This document shows positions 7,995 to 16,604 of a DNA stretch of 64,000 bases, one piece after another. Position numbers and translations under genes: made by a program. This DNA is from Seohaeicola saemankumensis (GTDB taxonomy: Bacteria > Pseudomonadota > Alphaproteobacteria > Rhodobacterales > Rhodobacteraceae), in assembly GCF_042678485.1 (NCBI RefSeq), contig NZ_JBHTKR010000001.1, positions 248,001-312,000 of the forward strand, written 5' to 3'. Every line of letters begins with the position of its first letter. Positions within the stretch are counted from its first letter, which is position 1. The notes below the pieces were generated by a model. It was given only the letters and a program-made list of their open reading frames with translations, had not been told where the DNA came from and searched no databases.

Positions 7995-9310
7995 TCCGGT
8001 TGACGTGTCTCGAAACGAAGACCGGCCGCCGTGCGCGGGGCAAAGCCTTTCCAGTAGCTATGTTCCGGCTTCCGGGTGCCGTCCTCGTTCAGGGCCACGA
8101 CGCCCTCGCCCGAGACCGGAACCAGGTCGAAATAGGCGGCCTTGTCCGTATCGCCCTTCAGGTGCAGATCCAAGAAGCCGGTGGCGAAATGCTGGGCGAT
8201 GTTGTTCATCCGCAGCGTGTCCCAGACCGGATCGGCGTAGTGATCGAAGGGGATGAAATCCAGCCCCTCGACCGGCTGCCAGCTTTCCACTGGCGCGGGC
8301 ATGGGGGCAGCGGCGTTGTGATTGGCATTCTCGAAGGTCAGCAGATGCCGCGTTGTGCCGGTCGCCTGTTCAAAGATCTGCCGCATGGCGGGGTAATTCG
8401 ACACGTCATCGACCGATCCGGCCATGATCATCGTGGGCTTGCGCAGCCCGGCCAGCCCCGCCTCGTCCCAGAAACCGAATTGCCGTCCCCAGGGGCCGAT
8501 CGCGATGATCGCCTTGACGCGGTCGTCGATGATCGCCTCATGGCTGTCCGATCCGGCCAGGTTTGCCGCCAGCAGCCCCTTGGGTGTGCCCCAGGGCAGG
8601 TCGACCGCGGCCTGCGTCACGCCCGCCCCGCCCAAGATCAGCGCGCCGTAGCCGCCCATGGAATAGCCGATCACGCCGGTGTTCGACGCGTCGATGATCG
8701 CGGCGAGATCCGGCGCCATCGCCGTCAGGTCCGCCATCCGGTCCAGAACGAAGCGCTGGTCGCGCGGCCGGTTCAGCAGGGTCGAGCCAAAGGCCGCCTG
8801 ATCCGAATAGGTACTGTCGGCATGGTCGATCGAGGCCACGACATAGCCTTTCGAGGCCAGGTTTTCCCCCAGGTGCGACAGCAGGAACCGGTTGCCGGGG
8901 TAGCCGTGGCTGATGATCACCAGCGGAAAGCGCTGCCCCGCAACCGGGGCCGCATCGCGCGCGGCGCGGCCCGACAGGGTGGTGGCGGTGCGCCCGTCGC
9001 GGATCACCGTCTCATAGGTGGTGCCGGGTGCCGTGCCCTCTGCTGCGGGATACCAGACCTCGACCGTCAGGGGGCGATCGTAGGTGGGTGTGGCGGCATC
9101 GGTGACATTCAGGATGTCGATCTGTCCGGGGTGAACGAAATTCAGCGTCCGCACACCGATCGCATGGGCGCCGAAGGCGGCCAGTTCAGGGGCATCGGGG
9201 CGGGTCTGGTCGATGGGGTTATGGGCTGTCATTTGGGCCGATACTGGACTGGTGACGAGGGGGCTTGCAAGCAGCCCCAGCGCGAGAGCTGCGGTTTTTA
9301 TCGGGGTCAT
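7991..9310 (-). CDS. Secreted alpha/beta hydrolase, PAF-acetylhydrolase/dienelactone-hydrolase-like
   Basis: A 439-residue protein with a signal peptide (1-26, ending SPVSAQ). The catalytic domain shows a strand with SHGYPGNR (135-141) forming the oxyanion hole and a nucleophile elbow GYSMGGYG with Ser217. A candidate catalytic histidine lies in FENANHNAAA. The size and the acyl-pocket spacing fit the PAF-AH-like esterase group, but the physiological substrate is open. It is the promoter-proximal gene of a two-gene minus-strand operon; its start is 166 bases from ppk2, so the two share a divergent promoter region. Confidence 0.82.
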   Translation of the reverse strand: MTPIKTAALALGLLASPLVTSPVSAQMTAHNPIDQTRPDAPELAAFGAHAIGVRTLNFVHPGQIDILNVTDAATPTYDRPLTVEVWYPAAEGTAPGTTYETVIRDGRTATTLSGRAARDAAPVAGQRFPLVIISHGYPGNRFLLSHLGENLASKGYVVASIDHADSTYSDQAAFGSTLLNRPRDQRFVLDRMADLTAMAPDLAAIIDASNTGVIGYSMGGYGALILGGAGVTQAAVDLPWGTPKGLLAANLAGSDSHEAIIDDRVKAIIAIGPWGRQFGFWDEAGLAGLRKPTMIMAGSVDDVSNYPAMRQIFEQATGTTRHLLTFENANHNAAAPMPAPVESWQPVEGLDFIPFDHYADPVWDTLRMNNIAQHFATGFLDLHLKGDTDKAAYFDLVPVSGEGVVALNEDGTRKPEHSYWKGFAPRTAAGLRFETRQPE

Positions 9311-9408
9311 GGGGGTTCTCCTCGGGTTGGTGTGGCATTGGAGACCGCGCGACAGTGTCGCGCAACCTTTGGCTGTCGTGCCGTCACGTCAGATCAGGAT
9401 CTTTGCAT

Positions 9409-9422
9409 TTGACGCGGATCAA
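9409..9422 (+). promoter_or_regulatory. FNR/FnrL-type binding site upstream of ppk2
   Basis: TTGAC-GCGG-ATCAA matches the FNR consensus TTGAT-N4-ATCAA at 9 of 10 positions. It is centred about 61 bases upstream of the ppk2 ATG and lies in the divergent region shared with the secreted hydrolase gene. Control by oxygen is inferred. Confidence 0.6.
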
Positions 9423-9476
9423 GGCCCGCGCGCCGGTTTCGGTTTAAAATGGTTCTGGTTTCAAAAGGAGTGTCCC

Positions 9477-10490
9477 ATGCCGCCAGCCGCCAAGCCTGCT
9501 GCCTCGTTGATTGATCCTGCATCACGGGATGCCACTGCCGTCGCGCAGCAGGCGGAGAAACCGGTATCCGAGGCCAGGTCACCGGCTGCGCCGCAAGCGC
9601 CGCAAACAAAGGGGCGCGGGCGCGCGGGCCGGGTGTCGCCTTCACCCGACCAGGTGCGCCATGCTTTCGAGACCGGCGAATATCCCTATGACAAGCCCCT
9701 GTCGCGCCGCAGCTACGAGGCGCAGAAGGCGCGGCTTCAGGCGGAGTTGCTGAAGGTGCAGCTATGGGCACAGGAGACGGGACAGAAATTCGTGCTGCTG
9801 TTCGAGGGGCGTGATGCGGCCGGCAAGGGCGGCACGATCAAGCGCTTTACAGAGCATCTGAACCCGCGCGCGGCGCGCGTCGTGGCGCTGAACAAGCCCA
9901 GCGATGTCGAGCGCGGGCAGTGGTATTTCCAGCGCTACATCCAGCATCTTCCGACCGCGGGCGAGATCGTCTTTTACGACCGCAGCTGGTACAATCGTGC
10001 GGGCGTCGAGCGGGTGATGGGCTTTTGCATGCCGACCGAATACCTGGAATTCATGCGCCAGACCCCTGAGCTTGAGCGGATGCTGGTCCGGTCTGGCATC
10101 AGGCTTTACAAATACTGGTTCTCGGTCACGCAGGAGGAACAGCGCGCGCGTTTTCACAGCCGGGAAACCGATCCGCTGAAACGCTGGAAACTGTCGCCCA
10201 TCGACAAGGCGAGCCTTGGCAAATGGGACGACTATACCGAGGCGAAGGAGGCGATGTTCTTTTATACCGATACCGCCGATGCGCCCTGGACGGTGGTCAA
10301 ATCCAACGACAAGAAACGCGCACGGCTGAACTGCATGCTGCATTTCCTGAACTCGCTGGATTATCCCGACAAGGATCCGCATCTGGTGCATGCGCCTGAT
10401 CCGCTGATCGTGGGCGGGGCAGGGCATGTTATCCACAAGGCGGATCACATCCTTGGCACGGCGCTGCATCCCGATCAGCGGCGGGTCTGA
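9477..10490 (+). CDS. ppk2: Polyphosphate kinase 2
   Basis: Catalyses phosphate transfer between polyphosphate and nucleoside diphosphates in the cytoplasm. The start at 9477 follows AAAGGAG at 9464-9470; the open frame extends further upstream, but that part covers the promoter. The 337-residue product has a Walker A loop GRDAAGKGGT (111-120), the Walker B and lid region VFYDRSWYNR (165-174), and the conserved motif KYWFSV. These are diagnostic for PPK2 (PF03976). The first 60 residues are a low-complexity Ala/Pro/Lys extension not needed for the fold. An FNR-like box lies upstream. Confidence 0.93.
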   Translation: MPPAAKPAASLIDPASRDATAVAQQAEKPVSEARSPAAPQAPQTKGRGRAGRVSPSPDQVRHAFETGEYPYDKPLSRRSYEAQKARLQAELLKVQLWAQETGQKFVLLFEGRDAAGKGGTIKRFTEHLNPRAARVVALNKPSDVERGQWYFQRYIQHLPTAGEIVFYDRSWYNRAGVERVMGFCMPTEYLEFMRQTPELERMLVRSGIRLYKYWFSVTQEEQRARFHSRETDPLKRWKLSPIDKASLGKWDDYTEAKEAMFFYTDTADAPWTVVKSNDKKRARLNCMLHFLNSLDYPDKDPHLVHAPDPLIVGGAGHVIHKADHILGTALHPDQRRV

Positions 10491-10562
10491 AAGGCGCGCA
10501 GGTTTTGGCCGATCACGCGCTGCAATGTTGCGGGATGCAGGCGGCTGTCATAAGACTTGGCC

Positions 10563-11195
10563 ATGGTCAGATCCCGTGTCATCCCTGCCGTGTTTGCGGT
10601 CTTGCTGACTGCGCCCGTGGCGCAGGCGCATCCGCATGTTTTCGTGCAGACCGGCCTGACCCTTGTGGCCGACGCGGCCGGGCGGCTGGTCGGGATCGAG
10701 GTCAGCTGGACCTATGACGATTTCTATTCGCTGCTGCTGCTTGAGGACATGGGGCTTGACCCCGATGGTGACGGCACACTGACGCCCGATGAACTGGCGC
10801 GGCTGGACGGGTTCGATCTGCAATGGATCGAGGGGTACCTGGGGGATCTCTACCTGACGGCGGGCGGTGCGGCGGTGGATCTTGGCCCGCCCGAGGGGCG
10901 CGGCACCGATCTGGTCGCAGGCCAGATCGTGACACGGCATTTTCGCGCCTTCGCGCCGCAGTCGGGGCCTGTGATCGTCAAGGCCTATGATCCCACTTTC
11001 TACACCGCCTATGACCTTGAAGGCGGGGTCACGGTGCCGGACATCTGCAAGCTGGCGATCCAGCCGGCCGATCTGGACCGCGCCTATACGATGGTCGAGG
11101 AGGCGCTTTACAAGAACCCCGCCATGCCCGACGACGAATTCCCCGAAGTGGGCGAGGCTTTCGCCGATGTGGTCGAGGTGACATGCAACGCCTGA
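10563..11195 (+). CDS. DUF1007 periplasmic protein, partner of nickel/cobalt exporter
   Basis: A 210-residue secreted protein. ATG 10563 is preferred over the TTG two codons upstream. The signal peptide (about 1-22) ends before HPHVFVQT, the conserved histidine pair of DUF1007 that may bind metal. The region DPDGDGTLTPDEL resembles an EF-hand-like acidic loop. The gene overlaps the following NicO-family transporter by 13 bases. DUF1007 and RcnA-like genes are found together in many proteobacteria, so a role in metal delivery or sensing at the exporter is likely but unproven. Confidence 0.88.
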   Translation: MVRSRVIPAVFAVLLTAPVAQAHPHVFVQTGLTLVADAAGRLVGIEVSWTYDDFYSLLLLEDMGLDPDGDGTLTPDELARLDGFDLQWIEGYLGDLYLTAGGAAVDLGPPEGRGTDLVAGQIVTRHFRAFAPQSGPVIVKAYDPTFYTAYDLEGGVTVPDICKLAIQPADLDRAYTMVEEALYKNPAMPDDEFPEVGEAFADVVEVTCNA

Positions 11196-12133
11196 TCCGC
11201 GCGCCCTGGGCCCTGCTGGTGCTTGGTGCGCTTGCCGCCCTGGCGGTCTGGCTTTGGGGCATGGGCGGCATCACGGCAGTGGAGCGTTGGGCCGCGGATG
11301 GCCAGCGCGATGCGCAGAATGCCATGGCGGGGCTGCTGCGCCGGCTGAAGGCGGGCGATGCGGCCGCGCTGGCGGGGTTGCTGGGGTTCTGCTTTGCCTA
11401 TGGTTTCTTTCATGCGGCGGGGCCTGGGCATGGCAAGGTGCTGATTGGCGGCTACGGCCTTGGCCGGCGCGTGCCGGTGGGCCGGTTGGCGGGGCTTGCG
11501 GTGGCGTCCAGCCTGGCGCAGGCGGGTACCGCCGTGGCGCTGGTTTATGGTGGCGTATTCATTCTTGACTGGTCGCGCGAGCGGATGGTCGCCACGGCCG
11601 AGACCTGGCTTGCGCCGCTGAGTTACCTGTTGATCGGGTTAGTGGGCCTGTGGCTGCTGATGCGGGGGGCGCGCAAGCTGTGGGGGCAGCGTGTTGGCGC
11701 GGCGATGATGGCGAAGGTGCACGATCATCACCACGATCATCACCATCATGACCACGATCACGCCCATTGCGAAAGCTGCGGCCACAAGCATGGCCCCACC
11801 GTGGCGGAGGCGGCGCAGGTGCGGTCGTTGCGCGATGCGCTGATGCTGATCGGCGCGGTTGCGGTGCGCCCCTGTACCGGGGCGCTGTTCCTGCTGATCC
11901 TGACCTGGCGGATGGGGATTGACGCGGCCGGGATCGCCGGCGCTTTCGTCATGGGGCTGGGCACGGCCAGCGTGACCGTTCTGGTGGCGGTACTGTCCGT
12001 CACGGCGCGCGAAAGCGCGCTGGCGCAGATCGCGGGCGGGCCCGCCACGGCGCGGGCCCTGTCACTGATCGAGATCGCGGCGGGTGCGCTGGTGATCCTT
12101 GTGGCCACGCAGCTTTTCGCAAGCGCGGTCTGA
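11183..12133 (+). CDS. Nickel/cobalt transporter, NicO/RcnA family
   Basis: A 316-residue inner-membrane protein with six or more helices. The family signature HAAGPGHGK (77-85) is present. A second conserved motif, AVAVRPCTGALFLLIL, follows a cytoplasmic loop. That loop is a metal-binding tract (residues 180-203) with histidine runs and a CESCGHKHG tail. RcnA-type members export Ni2+ and Co2+, some NicO relatives import them, and the direction here is not certain. Translation overlaps the DUF1007 gene, so they are expressed together. Confidence 0.88.
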   Translation: MQRLIRAPWALLVLGALAALAVWLWGMGGITAVERWAADGQRDAQNAMAGLLRRLKAGDAAALAGLLGFCFAYGFFHAAGPGHGKVLIGGYGLGRRVPVGRLAGLAVASSLAQAGTAVALVYGGVFILDWSRERMVATAETWLAPLSYLLIGLVGLWLLMRGARKLWGQRVGAAMMAKVHDHHHDHHHHDHDHAHCESCGHKHGPTVAEAAQVRSLRDALMLIGAVAVRPCTGALFLLILTWRMGIDAAGIAGAFVMGLGTASVTVLVAVLSVTARESALAQIAGGPATARALSLIEIAAGALVILVATQLFASAV

Positions 12134-12140
12134 TCGCGGC

Positions 12141-13460
12141 CTATTTGACGATCTTTTCGTCTTTCACGAACATGTTGGCCCAGGCGCGGTCGATCAATGC
12201 GGGGCTCATCTGAAGGGGAATGCCCTCGAACCGGCAGATCGAGATCATCTGGTCAATCAGGAAGACCGGCTGATAATTCGCATAGATATTCCCGATCGTC
12301 GGGTATTTCACCTTCAGCAGATGCACCAGTGTCGCCTCATCCAGCTGCATCCCCTTCTTGCGCGCCACAAGCGCGAAGATCTTGAGGAAGTTTTCCTGGT
12401 TCGGCCCGTCGATCTTGATCTTGTAGAAGATCCGGCGCAGCGCGGCCTGGTCGAAAATCTCGTTCGGGTGGAAGTTGGTCGAGAATACCACGAGCGTGTC
12501 GAAGGGCACCTCGAACTTTTCGCCCGATTGCAGGGCAAGGATGTCCTTGCTTTCTTCCAGCGGAACGATCCAGCGGTTCACAAGGCTTTGGGGCGGTTCC
12601 GCCTGGCGGCCAAGGTCGTCGACGATGAAGATGCCGCCCGTCGCCTTGAGTTGCAGCGGCGCCTGGTAGGTGCGCGCGGTGGGGTTATAGACCAGATCCA
12701 GCATCGACAGGCTGAGTTCGCCGCCGGTGATCACGGTCGGGCGTTCGCAGCGCACATAGCGCGTGTCGAAGGTGCGGCGGCGGCGCAGCGCATTGGGGTC
12801 GTCCACTTCGACCTCGGCGGCGGAATGCACGATCGGGTCATAGACGGTAATCACCTGTCCGGCATATTCGATGGCGCGCGGCACATAGATCTTGTCGCCC
12901 ATCGCGTCGCGGATCCCGTTCGAGATCGAGGATTTGCCGTTGCCCGGCGGGCCATACATCAGGATGGACCGGCCCGAACTTACGGCGGGGCCAAGGTTGG
13001 ACAGCAGATCCTCCGGCAGGATCAGATGGCCCATGGCCGTCGTCAATTGCGCGCGGGTAATCTGGATGTCCCGGATCGACTGCCGCTTGACCTGTTCGCG
13101 GTAGACCGACAGCGGCACCGGCATTGCGCCGAAATATTCGGATTGCGACAGCGCGTCCAACGCGCGCGCCTTGCCCGCATCCGTCAGCTGATAGCCCATC
13201 TCGTTGCCGGAGTTGGCGTTCAGCGTGCCGGTTGCCTCAAGCAGGCGCTGTTCGCGCGACATGTCGATCAGTTCCTGCGTGACCTGCCGGGGCAGGCATA
13301 TGGCCTCGGCCACTTCGGTGACCATGGTCACGTTCTTGCGGAACATCGTCTTCAGCAGGATGTCGCGCATCATCACGACGGGAAGGCGCATTTCCTCGAT
13401 GCTGCTGGGCGGCGGGGGGGCCATCACGCGAGTTTGTGCGGGGGCGGTCTGCATGTTCAT
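12141..13460 (-). CDS. AAA+ ATPase with winged-helix-like N-terminus, next to Tad locus
   Basis: A 439-residue protein that starts at MNMQTAP; the frame is open 30 codons further but without a good start context. Residues about 40-110 look like a winged helix (VAEAICLPRQVTQELI..., then YQLTDAGKARALDAL). The AAA domain has Walker A GPPGNGKS (170-177), Walker B IFIVDDL (277-283) and sensor-1 asparagine in FSTNF (329). It lies 150 bases downstream of the prepilin peptidase in the same orientation. A role in pilus assembly or regulation is suggested only by this position. No specific family name is recognised. Confidence 0.8.
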   Translation of the reverse strand: MNMQTAPAQTRVMAPPPPSSIEEMRLPVVMMRDILLKTMFRKNVTMVTEVAEAICLPRQVTQELIDMSREQRLLEATGTLNANSGNEMGYQLTDAGKARALDALSQSEYFGAMPVPLSVYREQVKRQSIRDIQITRAQLTTAMGHLILPEDLLSNLGPAVSSGRSILMYGPPGNGKSSISNGIRDAMGDKIYVPRAIEYAGQVITVYDPIVHSAAEVEVDDPNALRRRRTFDTRYVRCERPTVITGGELSLSMLDLVYNPTARTYQAPLQLKATGGIFIVDDLGRQAEPPQSLVNRWIVPLEESKDILALQSGEKFEVPFDTLVVFSTNFHPNEIFDQAALRRIFYKIKIDGPNQENFLKIFALVARKKGMQLDEATLVHLLKVKYPTIGNIYANYQPVFLIDQMISICRFEGIPLQMSPALIDRAWANMFVKDEKIVK

Positions 13461-13610
13461 CGGTGTGCCTGTCCGTTGTGCCTGTCCGGGGTCTGCCTGC
13501 CTGTCCTGTGTCGGGCAGTTACGACAAGACCTGCCCGCATAAAGTGGCAAAATGATGGAACAGACGGGGAATTCGCGCAGATTCCACCGCGCGCCGTGGC
13601 GTGCGGCTGG

Positions 13611-14141
13611 TCAGTTGCCGTAGAGGGCCGCCAACCCCAGGTAGATCGTCAGGCTGCTGCCCAGCGACAGGCCCATCGGAAAATCCTTGCGCCTGTCCCA
13701 GCTTTCCCAGCCGGGCGCCAGGCGACGCAGGGGGCTGCGCGCCGCAAGCCTGTGCGTCAGGAACCCCGCCAGCAGGGTGACGGCCAGAAGCATCATCATG
13801 AAACTGACATCGGCAAGCATCACGAAGGGCGCGGCGGCGGCGGCGAACTTGGCATCACCCGCGCCGAACAGCCCGGTTGCGTTCAGCATGATCCCGATCA
13901 GCAACACCACGACAAGGTTCACAAGCTGCATTCCCAGAACCGCCAGCGGCAGGACCCAGACACCGACCAGCACAAACACCGCCACAAGCGCCAGAACGGC
14001 CTTGTTGGGAATGCGCATGGCCCGCAGATCGCTGAGGATCACCCAGAAGCAGATCGGCAGGCTGGCCAGGAAAAACCAGAACGCAGCCTGCGCGGGCAAG
14101 GCAAACAGGGGCGTCGACAAGGCGGCGGTCGAAGACAACAT
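13611..14141 (-). CDS. cpaA: Prepilin peptidase CpaA (A24 family)
   Basis: Inner-membrane aspartyl protease that cleaves Flp prepilin leader peptides. From the start MLSSTAAL (14141) it has 176 residues and about six helices. The two catalytic aspartates are in ILSDLRAMRIPN (Asp38) and the GxGD motif GAGDAKF (Asp96). It is the short CpaA/TadV form lacking the N-terminal methylase domain of PilD. The frame is open for 41 codons upstream, but those overlap the preceding gene. It is the last core tad gene of the cluster. Confidence 0.9.
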   Translation of the reverse strand: MLSSTAALSTPLFALPAQAAFWFFLASLPICFWVILSDLRAMRIPNKAVLALVAVFVLVGVWVLPLAVLGMQLVNLVVVLLIGIMLNATGLFGAGDAKFAAAAAPFVMLADVSFMMMLLAVTLLAGFLTHRLAARSPLRRLAPGWESWDRRKDFPMGLSLGSSLTIYLGLAALYGN

Positions 14142-14154
14142 CGGGCGCGACCGG

Positions 14155-15012
14155 TCAGCCGCGCACGTTGTTTTCAAGTGCGGCAAGGCTGCGTACGGCT
14201 TCGTCGAAATGTTGCGGATGGGTTTCCACGGCATCACGCAGCAGGTTCTTGGCAATCTCGACATCGCCCTGCTTGACCGCGCTCAGGCCAAGCGTGTGCA
14301 GCAATTGCGCGCGTTCCAACTGGGTCATGGGCATCACCGGCAGGGCATAGTTGCGCTGGGCGGCACGGGCCAGAACCAGGTTGTTCTTGGCGGTGAACAG
14401 CTTGTTGTCCTGGCGGATCGCATCGGTGAACAACCGCTCGGCATCGGCATAGGAACCGCGCGTCAGCTTTGAAAAGCCCCAGTTGTTCATCACGCCGGCG
14501 GGTCGCGTGGTCAGGCCAAGCGCGATCTCATAGAAACTGTCCGCGCGCTTCCAGTCCTTGTTGGCATCGGCCACCATCGCTTCCAGGCGGTAGCGCTTGA
14601 AGGTCTCATAGGTGGGGGGCACGCCATTCAGCGTCTTGCGGGCCTCGTCCCATTCGCCCGAGCGGATCAGCGCATCGGCAAGTTCGACGCGATCCTCTTC
14701 GGTGGCTTCGGGATGGGTGATGACGTTGCGCCAGGCGACTGTTGCCTCCGAGGCGCGTTGCGCGCGCACCAGCGACAGGGCCAGCCCGCGCCTGAGGTCA
14801 ATGCGATCGGGCTGTTCGCCGACCGTGCGCGTGAAATAGGCCACGGCCTCGTTCGGGTCGGCCACGGTCAGCATGATATCGCTGAGGTTGCTTTCATCCA
14901 CGACATTGACGGCCTGCATGGCCCGTTCGACATCGTTCCCGCCTGCGTTCTGGCATCCGGCCAGACCGAACACCCCTGCCGCGCAGAGGGTCAAGATAAT
15001 GGGGTGGCGCAT
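14155..15012 (-). CDS. TPR-repeat lipoprotein of the Tad locus
   Basis: A 285-residue lipoprotein with lipobox GLAGC (Cys20), so probably anchored in the outer membrane. It is followed by helical TPR-like repeats (SDIMLTVADPNEAVAYF, RRGLALSLVRAQRASEATVAW, ELADALIRSGEWDEARKTL, NNWGFSKLTRGSYADAERLF). Start 15012 is chosen because the next in-frame codons run into the preceding gene. It is the second of two consecutive TPR lipoproteins; TadD itself is a TPR lipoprotein pilotin for the secretin. Which of the two is the true TadD is uncertain. Confidence 0.85.
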   Translation of the reverse strand: MRHPIILTLCAAGVFGLAGCQNAGGNDVERAMQAVNVVDESNLSDIMLTVADPNEAVAYFTRTVGEQPDRIDLRRGLALSLVRAQRASEATVAWRNVITHPEATEEDRVELADALIRSGEWDEARKTLNGVPPTYETFKRYRLEAMVADANKDWKRADSFYEIALGLTTRPAGVMNNWGFSKLTRGSYADAERLFTDAIRQDNKLFTAKNNLVLARAAQRNYALPVMPMTQLERAQLLHTLGLSAVKQGDVEIAKNLLRDAVETHPQHFDEAVRSLAALENNVRG

Positions 15013-15043
15013 GTTCTGCGTCCTTTTTTGCTGCTCTGCCTCG

Positions 15044-15616
15044 TCACGGTATGCGCCGGAGAAGGAAATCACTGCTTCCTCGGCGTACCATCTTGTACTC
15101 TTGATCGGCCTCATCATAGTCCTGATTTTCGATTTTTGCGAGGGCCAAGCGCAGATTGTCGCGGATTGAGTCACTTTCGCCATTGTCCAGCGCATAGGCC
15201 CGTCGAAAGATCTGTTCGGCTTCGGCCGCATCGCCCTTTTCCATCAGGACAACACCCAGGTTGTTCCATGTTTCTGGAATGGCCTCATCGGTGGCAATGG
15301 CGCGGCGCAGAAGGGTTTCGGCCTGGCCCAGCCGCCCCAGCCCAAGATTGGCGCTGCCAAGGGCCGAAAGCACATCCACGTTCAGCCCGTCTTCATAGGC
15401 GGCGCGGGTAAAAGCCTTGAGCGCGAGTTCGAATTCTCCGGCGGCCATCAGGCGGTGGCCCACGACCAGCCCATCCTCGGCCTTGGCGCCAGGGCGGATG
15501 CCAGGCGCGTAGGGATTGTCCGCAGATGTTCCAAAGCCGCCTGTCGAACAGGCGGCCAGGGAGAGGGTGATCCCCAGTGCAAGGGCAGGGCGGAACCCGC
15601 TAAGGCGTGAGGCCAT
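15044..15616 (-). CDS. tadD: TadD-like TPR lipoprotein
   Basis: A 190-residue lipoprotein with lipobox SLAAC (Cys23). It has four TPR-like helical hairpins, for example LMAAGEFELALKAFTRAA, LGSANLGLGRLGQAETLL and NNLGVVLMEKGDAAEAEQIF. In characterised Tad systems TadD is an outer-membrane lipoprotein needed for secretin assembly. It starts 8 bases after tadC stops, in the canonical tadABCD order. Symbol assigned by position. Confidence 0.85.
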   Translation of the reverse strand: MASRLSGFRPALALGITLSLAACSTGGFGTSADNPYAPGIRPGAKAEDGLVVGHRLMAAGEFELALKAFTRAAYEDGLNVDVLSALGSANLGLGRLGQAETLLRRAIATDEAIPETWNNLGVVLMEKGDAAEAEQIFRRAYALDNGESDSIRDNLRLALAKIENQDYDEADQEYKMVRRGSSDFLLRRIP

Positions 15617-15623
15617 GATGAGT

Positions 15624-16592
15624 TTACATATTTCCCAGTTTCTGGATACCCACCACAGAAGGCCCGACCAGGATGATCAGAAGCGGTGGCACCGTCAGCA
15701 TCATAGTGACAAGTGTCATCTTTGTCGGCAACTTGTTTGCCTTCTCTTCTGCCCGCATCACGCGTTTGTCACGCATTTCATCCGAATAGACGCGCAGCGC
15801 ATCGGCAATCGAGGTGCCGAAGGTCGCCGATTGGACCAGCACGGTCACGAAGCTGGAAATATCGGCCACGCCGCAGCGTTCGCCCATGTCTGCCAGCACC
15901 GAAGGCTTGTCCTTGCCCGCCTTGATCTCGTAGCTGACGATCTCGAATTCGTCCGAAAGCGATGGGAACGAGGCGCGCAGCTCGCGTGAGACACGAATGA
16001 TCGACTGATCCAGCGACTGGCCCGCTTCGATGCAGACAAGCATCATGTCCAGCGCATCGGGGAAGCCCTCGGTGATTTCTGCCTGTCGCTTCTGCTGGCG
16101 CTTGGTGACCCAGTACTTGGGAATCATGTAGCCCACGACCCCGGGCCCCAGGATGTACATCACCGCGTCTTGCGCTGTTGTGTCGGCGCGCCCCGCGATC
16201 ACCAGCATGTAGTAGACAACGCCGACGAACAGGAACAGCATACCGAGGGAAAATTGTGCGAAATGGAAGAAACGCACTGAATCCTTGCTTCGATATCCTG
16301 CCTGCATCAATTTCATGCGAACGGCAGAATATTCCTGCTCGTTCTGCGGTTCCAGGAAGTTCGAATATTTCTCAAGTTTGTCATTGCCCTTGGCACTACG
16401 CAGGCTTTTGCCGGTCGGGGCCGTGTTGCGCGACGAGGACACGTTCTCGCGCAGCTTGTCGAGCGGGTCCTTGCGCTGGTTCAGCATCATCGGGATCGCC
16501 GCGAGGATCAGTGCCAGACCCAGACCGCCGATCAGGACGAAAGGGCCCATCGCGCCGAAATGCTGGTTCAGAAGGTCGTTGATGAATTCCAT
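15624..16592 (-). CDS. tadC: Tad pilus inner-membrane platform protein TadC
   Basis: A 322-residue type II secretion F (GspF) domain protein with an N-terminal membrane helix (about 13-37), two central helices (about 106-150) and a C-terminal pair ending SVVGIQKLGNM. The F domain includes MLVCIEAGQSLDQSIIRVS and the second half SFVTVLVQSATFGTSIADALRVY. With TadB it forms the membrane platform driven by the CpaF ATPase. A TGAGGAAA ribosome site precedes the start. It begins 12 bases after tadB. Confidence 0.92.
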   Translation of the reverse strand: MEFINDLLNQHFGAMGPFVLIGGLGLALILAAIPMMLNQRKDPLDKLRENVSSSRNTAPTGKSLRSAKGNDKLEKYSNFLEPQNEQEYSAVRMKLMQAGYRSKDSVRFFHFAQFSLGMLFLFVGVVYYMLVIAGRADTTAQDAVMYILGPGVVGYMIPKYWVTKRQQKRQAEITEGFPDALDMMLVCIEAGQSLDQSIIRVSRELRASFPSLSDEFEIVSYEIKAGKDKPSVLADMGERCGVADISSFVTVLVQSATFGTSIADALRVYSDEMRDKRVMRAEEKANKLPTKMTLVTMMLTVPPLLIILVGPSVVGIQKLGNM

Positions 16593-16604
16593 GATCGTTT
16601 TTCC

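Noticed and set aside
4890..8003. A 1037-codon open frame on the plus strand opposite parE and the hydrolase
   Set aside because: It is antisense to parE, whose motifs are unmistakable. Long open frames opposite GC-rich genes arise from codon bias. Its translation is low-complexity and lacks motifs.
12099..14276. A 725-codon plus-strand frame opposite the AAA ATPase and cpaA
   Set aside because: Shadow of two well-supported minus-strand genes; Arg/His/Gln-rich with no domain.
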